33,874 bases of DNA from Pirellula sp. (GTDB lineage: Bacteria > Planctomycetota > Planctomycetia > Pirellulales > Pirellulaceae): positions 1-33,874 of the forward strand of contig JAIPFP010000040.1 of the NCBI GenBank assembly GCA_021736575.1. The letters run 5' to 3'. A program made the position numbers and the translations under genes. Each line of letters begins with the position of its first letter. The first letter of the stretch is position 1. Positions 20,501 to 28,100 of this stretch are shown here, piece after piece. The notes below the pieces were generated by a model that was not told where the DNA came from, did no database searches, and saw nothing but the letters and a program-made list of their open reading frames with translations.

Positions 20501-22973
20501 CCTGAGAAGTAAAAAGAATCTTGTGCGTGAAATGCTTCGGGATGCAGTTCCGGAAGAAGTACCATTCCTTCGCAATGCCATCGACCGTCTTGCGTTTATT
20601 GAATCCGAGTTATCGGGCATTTTATCGGGCATTGCGGAAGCGACCGACCAGCAAACGGTACGATTGCAATCGCGAGGAACGACATCTCTGTCCTTGATTT
20701 CGGACCCAACCGTAACAGGCGAAATTGTATGGAAGAACCTTGGTAAGCCGATCAGCAATGCTTGGTTGTTGGTCGATTACGATAGCGAACTACTCGAAGT
20801 CGAGAGCACATCGGGGCAGGCGCTGACTCGCGTCGGTATGTTGCCCCAACTTTTCGATGAAGGGGTCCGAAATGCAGAGCAGCAATGGATAGCCGCGCAG
20901 GCGAGTGCATCAGAAGGCAAAGAGATTGATGCCGAAATAGCGATCGCCCAGCAACGACTTGATTCCATTCGATCAAGCCAACAGTATCCCGTGCAGCCCA
21001 TCCCTTCGATTATTAAACCGAGTTTGGGAATGGCGCTCGGGCAAGAGGTTGCATTGCCATTTCGTGCCCGACGTATTGGAAAAGGTCCCGAGAAAACAAC
21101 CATCGTTTGGAAACTCGTGAGTGATGGCGCGTACCAACGGTTTGAAACAACGGTGCAGTTACCGTCGCCAAGGAGGATTCGCCTAAAATCCGAAGGACCG
21201 GGCGACACATGGAGCGAAACCGAAGAGGGTATTGTGTTGTTTCCATGGCCAAATCGAACCACGGATTTTCGTATCGGGCTGAGCAACGAAAGCGGAGAAT
21301 CCAAGGTACTGTCCATCGATTTGTTTGCGTGCTTGGAGAATCAAAGCACTTTCTTGCCTGATGGTTTTTTGAATGACGAGATTTCCAACAGGATTGCAGA
21401 TCGAATCGGCGAATTGGAAAAGATCGCATCGGTACCAGAAGTGAATTTGAACGAAGGCACTTCCATCCAGTGGCTGCCCATCCTGGATGCGGCGGGACTC
21501 GTACCGCAGGGATTAAAAGCCCCGGTTGCAAGCGACAGCCCAACGGGAGATGGTTCGGCCTCAATTCATCACGGAATTGTCGTCGTGTTAACCGACAAGA
21601 AAACGAACGAAAAATGTTGGAGACGAATCGATAGTCGCATACGTCATCCCCGAAGTTATCTTGAACCCACTGTCCGTTTTGATGCTGTTTCCGAACGCAT
21701 CACGATGCGGTTTAAGTCCTCGGTCGGCGAATCCTTGTTCAGCGACGGAATTCCGGTAAAAGCGAGGATTCGAGAGCCGTTGCCTCGCGGGACGGAAATG
21801 AAACTGGAGGGAACCGTTTTCGGTCGCGATGAACTGGAGTTGTATTGCCAAGTTCCTGAGAATTCTCCACGTGTCTTGACCATGGAAGTCGATGTGGATG
21901 GCTATCCAAGAGCCTACGTGTTTGAAGTGCCATGTTGGCAAACCAAAACAAACATTCCCGTCTCTTCAGATCTGCAACGCATAGAAATAGTCGAGCCTAG
22001 CGAGGGAACCAGTATTGGTCCGGAGTCCAAATCGCAGTCGGTCATCTTAAAGATCGATGCAATTCCAGGTGCATTTGATAGCCGAGGGGATTCTGTCGAA
22101 GTCGGTTGGGATCTGGATCGGGATCGCGAATTTGCAAACGAACAAACCACGAAATTCACGTCGGATCGACAAGCAGACATACGGCTGTTGACATCGCCGG
22201 TTGGTCGCTTGCTGATGTCGACCAAGGTCTCAGATATTCAACTCGAGTTAAGTACCCCAGCAATTAAGAAGGGACGTGTCAATCTGCTAGCTAAACTCAA
22301 TTCCGGCGGAAGAATTGTGTGGAGCGATCCTGTGGAGATCATTTCTGACTCCGATCCACCCACCATATCAGGAGTGGAACTGTTGCCTGGGCCCTCCCTC
22401 GCGCAAGGTATGGACCTAACGGTTCGAGTTGGTGCCGACGATGCGAATCTAAGTGGAGTTGTTATGGTAGAAGTACTGCTTGATGCAAACGGAGCCGGTA
22501 CCTTTGAGGCGAGCGGTGGGCGACCGAAACCGACGGAACGCCAGCCGGATGGTTCTTGGCTTGCTTTGCTTCCAACCAAAGAGATTTTGCCTGGCAGAGC
22601 CACGCTTTTGGTACGCGCCACGGATCGCGCAGGAAATAAGAGTCTTGTAACGAAATCTTCGGTCGAAATTGTTTCCAAGCAGGAGTGGGATGAGAAACAA
22701 AGTAATGCAGTTCAGGAATTGTCAGGGGCTGTAACTTACTCCGACGATCCAATGACCAATGCCAAGGTCTGGTTGGAGAATGAAAAGGGTGAGACAGCGT
22801 ATCGGACGACCACGAATGAACGAGGCGCGTTTCGATTCGCAAACGTTCAAGCCGGAAAGTACAAGCTTGTAGCGCTTGGGGTCGTCAAGAATCGCCCAAG
22901 AAAAGCGGAACGGCCCATCGAGGTTCTACCTCCACCCGCTCCGGTTGCTCGGGTTCGACTTCAAGCCAAGTAA
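17535..22973 (+). CDS. Giant (1812 aa) single-TM protein: caspase-like (C14-type) N-domain lacking the Cys, long central region, Ig-like and CnaB/carboxypeptidase-regulatory-like C-terminus
   Basis: TM segment IAFLCLLGLLSIVFSYLLF after a positively charged N-terminus. VVLISLSAHPTLISESPYLKC...TTVLLLDIGPKQ followed by MLSNSPNESSYSSSELRASVFSYAISQGLQGKADLNEDKSIDLEEFYRYV (C14-like). C-terminal VTYSDDPMTNAKVWLENEKGETAYRTTTNERGAFRFANVQAGKYKLVALG. Confidence 0.8.
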   Translation: MSKLATKPAVLRESWRPDSNTDLRGRRLILFRRIAFLCLLGLLSIVFSYLLFSPFFHPTTRLYFLTAGSYDRLDVQPVPYFREDAIRFLSVDGPFKRIDATNEFFLLESPEACRESLQQIASTISQSSDVVLISLSAHPTLISESPYLKCGNADDSKPTLAAISLEEIIELLERVTAGTTVLLLDIGPKQERSLVGAEQEKFISSVQDLMKKSTSSSVWIMLSNSPNESSYSSSELRASVFSYAISQGLQGKADLNEDKSIDLEEFYRYVVGFTGSTIDRNSGGVSKQTPLLFATGVNQVSAASSRLIASVPEPVNKFSWKSMIPGWSKQVETDESDEAEPKPAHSKEEIERKEKEKSWLTAYWEKKSEQVSEMALDELNDNINSLPTFIAKRVKKTIGIEAESVSDYATSDKKGDKEAASSNGDPEETSSLVPPVEPPKSEQSPSQNQTNRTSLPDLSNLGTPKQTNAELIQLAWKYADFFEEPSDSLTRPLDLAPLAWRSYLNSLHGIEERLRKDAVIDSKELRVKLLSEIIGSLQLATTKRASVGPMIQSLVEQIPSIGLPVGSVPSFALLERFSHYGGPPIPDLLRRQMQLMDEAVLANDQVLYDKWLNQLPAEVSNQYWEFFVPKLLSLRPAMNWQVKRRLLTQWRQLERLTFDPLNSNSQIQRDLIAANRLMLQSTRLACDQFGADWESRCLKILDSAEQTLVSAAQKLAQIQTAIQLRNNHLNNLPALLPWREIAIDRFGTDALDEDVAVSIQALSKISSLLLYRETCDLNELNRYQRQLVNATSRIEGFWNSEANNVITGNQKKNVAPNWIVDSLLSTSLVRGPNRNRLIVLTLPSPTPPTEEKVIATSLPKLPSRETTEISQIKHARFVNDVAHLAELGLEPPFFKRDHAVVENGQIEALDPEAHRIQIETFYQNLPDRILATIAEQADANPRVSDSLKTRLSRLRIADHCTRLMHAENASDIDSKASIGKLWSLEFSLCLRSKKNLVREMLRDAVPEEVPFLRNAIDRLAFIESELSGILSGIAEATDQQTVRLQSRGTTSLSLISDPTVTGEIVWKNLGKPISNAWLLVDYDSELLEVESTSGQALTRVGMLPQLFDEGVRNAEQQWIAAQASASEGKEIDAEIAIAQQRLDSIRSSQQYPVQPIPSIIKPSLGMALGQEVALPFRARRIGKGPEKTTIVWKLVSDGAYQRFETTVQLPSPRRIRLKSEGPGDTWSETEEGIVLFPWPNRTTDFRIGLSNESGESKVLSIDLFACLENQSTFLPDGFLNDEISNRIADRIGELEKIASVPEVNLNEGTSIQWLPILDAAGLVPQGLKAPVASDSPTGDGSASIHHGIVVVLTDKKTNEKCWRRIDSRIRHPRSYLEPTVRFDAVSERITMRFKSSVGESLFSDGIPVKARIREPLPRGTEMKLEGTVFGRDELELYCQVPENSPRVLTMEVDVDGYPRAYVFEVPCWQTKTNIPVSSDLQRIEIVEPSEGTSIGPESKSQSVILKIDAIPGAFDSRGDSVEVGWDLDRDREFANEQTTKFTSDRQADIRLLTSPVGRLLMSTKVSDIQLELSTPAIKKGRVNLLAKLNSGGRIVWSDPVEIISDSDPPTISGVELLPGPSLAQGMDLTVRVGADDANLSGVVMVEVLLDANGAGTFEASGGRPKPTERQPDGSWLALLPTKEILPGRATLLVRATDRAGNKSLVTKSSVEIVSKQEWDEKQSNAVQELSGAVTYSDDPMTNAKVWLENEKGETAYRTTTNERGAFRFANVQAGKYKLVALGVVKNRPRKAERPIEVLPPPAPVARVRLQAK

Positions 22974-23260
22974 CGGTTCGGCGGAAACGGCGAAATGCAA
23001 ATGAATAGTGCTTGGTTATGAACGGCCCAATAGCTTTGTTTCCCGTCGGCATTGACAAGGAATTGCTAGCAACAAGAAACACATGCATGCAAATTTCGCC
23101 GCATCCAGCTTGCAAGGATTCCATCGACTTATTTCCTTCAATTGCAACATTTTGACTCGAAACGACCCAATTGCGGCAACAAAAAGACTCAAGAAACTCG
23201 AAGGGGCAGGACGATAGACTGGGAGAACTTTAACGATTGTATCGCCCTAAGGCAGTTGAA

Positions 23261-24958
23261 ATGGCCAACCATAACTCCATCCTAACCCTTTTCGTTGGCT
23301 GCCTACTTGCGGCGTTGACGGGTTGCGCTTCGGCGCCAAAGCCGGCGTCCCCATTGCCGCCGACGAGTGCAGCGGTTGGGAACAACACCACGATCGTTGC
23401 GATTGCGTCAACTCCTGTTGCAAGTTCATGCACATTGCCTCAATTCCTCGGACTGCCCGGTATTGGTAAGGGGGTTGGTGGGGTTCTGCATCGCCTGGGG
23501 AGCCGATTATTAGCGGAACTTGATTTGACGGGCCGTTTTCCGGGATTGCAGCCGATGCCTCCGGTTCTTCCTCTCACCGCCCCTGCCAATCTTGAAGAAG
23601 GCGCACCACCAGCGGTCCAAGCTGCGGCTGCGATTAAGCTCGAAGAAGACGCAGCCCCTCAAAAGATTATGGCGCTTCGCTACCTTGCTACCTTGGGTTG
23701 TGGTGGATGTTATGACAAAGTAGAAGATGCTCTGCTCGAAGGCATGAGCGACTGCACCGAAGCGGTTCGCTACGAAGCCGTTAAGGCATTGCAATGCAAA
23801 CCAGAATGCGGATGCAAATACTGCAATGCTCCTTCTTGTTGCAGCACCAAAATTCGAAAACGACTCGGCGAACTGACCACGTGTGAGAAAGAGCCTTCGG
23901 AACGGATTCGGCGAATGGCACGGATTGCCTTGGAGTGTTGCTCAACCAAACCAATCGACGAGGACGATGTTCCGCGTGAAGGGCCACCCGCAATTGCCTC
24001 AACAGAACAGCAGACCCGTTCTGCTGCTCCGGAACTCTTTAACGGTATCGAATTGGTCAGTTTCCACTCGCCTGTTTCATCGATACCGATTGGCGACATG
24101 ATTCTCGCAGAAGTCAACGGCGAAGCGATCTACGAAAGTCAAGTTCTCCCTCTGGTGGATGCCAAACTTCAGGCCAAGGGCGAGTTGGTAGCTGGTCTGT
24201 ATGATGCAGCAGCTCGGCGCAGAGAGTTAAGGACCGAAACGTACCGGGTCATCGATTGGAAACTGATAAGCCAGCAGGCTCAAGGTAGAGTTCGTCAGAC
24301 AAGTACATTCAACTCAATCCAGCCCATGAATGCAAACGAGATTCAAGCATGGTTCGAACGCAACGTATCACTCGACACGACGGTTTCATCCCAGCAGTTG
24401 CTTGCTCATTATGAAGTTCATCGAGATCGCTATCGAACGAATACAAAGGTTCGGTGGGAACATGTCGTTGTCAATGTCGATCAATGCTCAAGTCGAAATG
24501 CTGCGATTGCAAATGCCAACTACCTCAAGAACAAAGCAATGGGTCTCCCTGTCGAACCGCCTGCCGGGTTTTCTCGCGAATCCGTCGACATTTTCACCAA
24601 GGGCTGGACCGATGTGACCGCCATCGACCCAATGGTAATACGGAATACCTTAAGGTCACTGCGGCCAGGACAGGTAAGCAATCCTATCGAAGACAAGAAC
24701 CGAATCCATGTTGTTCGAGTCCTTGAACGTCAAGAACAGGCCGTTGCGCCACTCCATTCTGTTGCAGAACAGATTAGGAAAGAGATTTTGAGCGAACGCA
24801 AGCAAGCGATGGAAGTGCGAGTCCTTTCCCAACTGCGGGCTCAGAGCAAGATATGGACGGTTTTTGATTCTGCGGCAGGCGGCCGAAAAACGGAAGACAA
24901 TCCGTCCGACCAAGCAAGGGAAATGGAACAGAATGCAATACCGACATCTTTCGAGTAA
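23261..24958 (+). CDS. Lipoprotein with Cys-rich HEAT-like region and SurA/PpiC (parvulin)-like C-terminal region
   Basis: Lipobox LAALTGC. Cys-rich helical segment RYLATLGCGGCYDKVEDALLEGMSDCTEAVRYEAVKALQCKPECGCKYCNAPSCC. C-terminal VNGEAIYESQVLPL...HYEVHRDRYRTNTKVRWEHVVV...LRSLRPGQVSNPIEDKNRIHVVRVLER, parvulin-like. Start taken at ATG 23261. Confidence 0.8.
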   Translation: MANHNSILTLFVGCLLAALTGCASAPKPASPLPPTSAAVGNNTTIVAIASTPVASSCTLPQFLGLPGIGKGVGGVLHRLGSRLLAELDLTGRFPGLQPMPPVLPLTAPANLEEGAPPAVQAAAAIKLEEDAAPQKIMALRYLATLGCGGCYDKVEDALLEGMSDCTEAVRYEAVKALQCKPECGCKYCNAPSCCSTKIRKRLGELTTCEKEPSERIRRMARIALECCSTKPIDEDDVPREGPPAIASTEQQTRSAAPELFNGIELVSFHSPVSSIPIGDMILAEVNGEAIYESQVLPLVDAKLQAKGELVAGLYDAAARRRELRTETYRVIDWKLISQQAQGRVRQTSTFNSIQPMNANEIQAWFERNVSLDTTVSSQQLLAHYEVHRDRYRTNTKVRWEHVVVNVDQCSSRNAAIANANYLKNKAMGLPVEPPAGFSRESVDIFTKGWTDVTAIDPMVIRNTLRSLRPGQVSNPIEDKNRIHVVRVLERQEQAVAPLHSVAEQIRKEILSERKQAMEVRVLSQLRAQSKIWTVFDSAAGGRKTEDNPSDQAREMEQNAIPTSFE

Positions 24959-25076
24959 CTAGATGCGTTGAATGGATTTCCAGTTTCTGCAGAAGTAAAG
25001 TAAAATGCCAATGTCGCAAGAAGCAGATTGGAAACTACCAACAGGTGATTGGGACCAATATCCCGATCCGTTGTTT

Positions 25077-25098
25077 GGACGGGACAATGATCCCGTCC
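25077..25098. repeat. Perfect 8-bp inverted repeat in the leader of the caspase/VWA gene
   Basis: ggacggga (25077-25084), caatga, tcccgtcc (25091-25098); 26 nt before ATG 25124. Confidence 0.8.
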
Positions 25099-25123
25099 TA
25101 CACTAATTTTCAGCGAATCAACC

Positions 25124-28100
25124 ATGAACAGCAATAGTGAACCCCAGCGAAACTGGAAGGGGAAATCGCCGGAGGTTATTGACACGGCACGGCATCGTTG
25201 GCAGTCTCAATTGGGTACAGACAATGCCGAGCACCACAAATCTCCGTTGCGATCACTCGATCTCGTTTTGAAATTTTGGCTGGTTCTGGCAATTGGTTTG
25301 TTGTCCGCTTTCGTGGTTCTAATTCTGTATTCTCCGGCAAAAACCCCAGTCATCGCGGTTGGAGCAACCAAGTACAGTTGGCCCATGCCTCCGATCGCGT
25401 GGGCAAAAGAGGACTTGCTCGGTCTGTCTTCGTTGAACGGCAAGACCATTCAGTTTAGGGATTCAAGTGATGAATGGCAGACAAAAACCCAGTCCTTGGA
25501 TGACCTCAGTATTCAATTGAAGGAAGTAGCGACGCTGACAAAGCGAACGGGTTCGCTGGTACTTTACCTGAACATGCATGGTGCAGTCAACGAAAGTGGA
25601 CAGCCCTGTCTAATCCCACCAGGCGCGAATGCCCTGAAGACGAAAGAATGGATCTCAATCGAAGATGTCGTTAATCGACTCTCAAAGGATACCGCCGCGA
25701 ATGTCAACGTTTTAGTAGTCCTTGACTGCGTGCATCAGAGCGTCAATTGGAATGTGGCTCAAGTGGACAACACATTCGTAGACCGCTTGGATTCTTGGGT
25801 ATTGGAACCTGAGGTGGTCAAGATCCTTCAAAATCGCATTGTGTTTTTGACATCGAATTCGCCAGACCAGCAGTCTTGGGGGGGCCCAGAACTGCACGCC
25901 TCTGCGTTTGGAAAAGAGTTGTGGCTCGGCCTAGCGGGTGCGGCGGACCAAACCAGTCGCGATGAAAATCCATCGTCTGGAAATGGGGATGGAATTGTTC
26001 ATTTGCACGAATTGACGACGTATCTTGCATCACACGTGGATCGCTGGTCGCAAGACTCGCGCGGTGCACATCAAGTACCGAAAATGATTCCATCGTCGCA
26101 TCCGAATTTTCAAGTCGCCTTGGCCTTCAAGTCAGGCGAATCGAAACCGCCCAAACACTCGGACTTGGCTAAAGCAAACGTTTCGGCTGATACTTTGACT
26201 GATCTATGGCGAATGATGGAGGAGTTGCGGCAGTTCGAAGTCTTTCGAACAGACCCCAGGAATTGGGCTGAACTCGAACACAAGATTCTTTGGTTAGAGC
26301 AACTCTCCGGCTCAGGCGAGGCATACTTTGAATTGGTAGACAAAAGGGTCCTTCCCGAACTAAGTAAGCAACTCAAGGAATCGGTTGACCGGGCGCGAGC
26401 AACAGCATCGTCCAATAACTATTTCGCGAAAGCTCAGTCGCTTCAAGCTTTTAGCCAAGCTGATAAATCGCCGGCTCATTTACCATCGCTCGCGATGATG
26501 GAATTGACGGGCGAGGTTTCTGGGACTACCGCGATCGAATTGAGAAAACGCCTGCTCGAATTGAATTCTTCAGACGCCCAAGTGCCACTGAATTCCATTG
26601 CGGCATCGGTTGGACTCACATCCGAAGCAAACACCTGGAACGAACTCAATTTTATCGGGATTTTGCGGAAGTACGATTGCTCGTCCATTTGGAATGACTT
26701 GTCGGTGGTCGATGAACTTTTGAAGTTGCGTGATCGATGCGAACGGCTTGCAGTCTTTGGCGATGTCCGTAGCCACCGTTGGCGTCGACCTCAATTGTTG
26801 ATTGCGGATCGAGCCAGACGCAACGCCGAAGATCGACTTATTTTGGGCCCGGACGATGCCGCCTCCGTGCCAGGTAGCGTCAACTGGAGTTCCTTGCAAC
26901 TGGCATTGGATTCGTTGGAGACAGCTAAAGATAGCTCATCTGTTCTTATTGAAAGGGCCGTGGGACTTCGAGACCTAGGCCTTTCCGAGGTAAGTTATCT
27001 TGCCAATTGGATCTGCTCACCCGACACGGAAATGGAAAATTTGGGTAAGTGGAAAACAAACCTCGAGCCGGCATCCGAGCCAATTTCTAACAGTCTTGAA
27101 TCGATCGACACTCTGACGGAAGTTCATCCGATGATTCGCGAAGAAACCGCGATTCAACAGTTGAAACGACTGATGGAGGGGCTGCATGAATTGGGGGAAA
27201 TGCTGGGTAAAGCGCCCATTGACGGAGCCATGAATGTCGAACGATTGAACGGTCTCGTGACCAGCGTCGAGCAAGATCGGAAATCCCTTTCCTTGTTGGT
27301 CGAGGATCATGTGCGACGAGCTTGCAACGAGACTACTCCATATGGGACAGTTGCTCGAGAGATTCCATCGCTATTAAATCTGCCCTTCCTTTCAACCGAG
27401 GATCGCATCGCGTTATGGAACAGACACGACCAAGTGTGCCGAACGTCGCTCGAAAAAAGTAAGCCTCCTGTGCAGAAAGAGTTACTGCCAGGACTACCCT
27501 CGATCATCCCAAGTCTTAATTTGAACAAGAGTCTGCCAGTCGATTCACCGAGTTCTTCTCGCAAGGAAGTGAAACATACACGATACTTGGATCGGATCCG
27601 CAATTGGGAAACACATCCAATCCGAGTTTTGTTAAAGCTGGCCTCGAACGAGGTCGCAAAAACAAAAAAACGCGAAGCGAACCCTGAACTTGATGCAATC
27701 GATCTCATCAACGAACAGTTGCGTCAACATTACGACTCGATGCGCAAATTCAATGTCCAGCATATATCAGATTGGGCGGGTCACTTGGATCTAAAAGGGG
27801 ACGCGGTTGTCACGGATGACTCCGAGAATTGGACAAAGATCTGGTTTGCAGAGCATGTTGAAAGATCGAATTTGTCGGTCTGTCCGGTTCGTAGTGAGTG
27901 GTATGCAACCTTGGATTGCAGAAAGATTGCTTTCAAAGACTTTTTGGCTTGGTACGCCGGACGGACGCTCGACGACTTCTATGCAAATGCAATGGAGGAT
28001 TCCGGTTCGATAAGTCCAGCCCGCACTTACTTTGAGAATGCCGTGCGAGATGTTTTGAATTATGCTGAAACAATTCCGATTTCATCGCACGAAATCGATG

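Noticed and set aside
20608-20632. Short direct repeat ttatcgggcat in the first giant gene
   Set aside because: Only about 12 bp, encodes a minor LSGILSGI duplication; likely chance.
20300-21564. Several minus-strand ORFs (152-183 aa) inside the first giant gene
   Set aside because: Antisense to a continuous 1812-codon ORF with coherent domain sequence.
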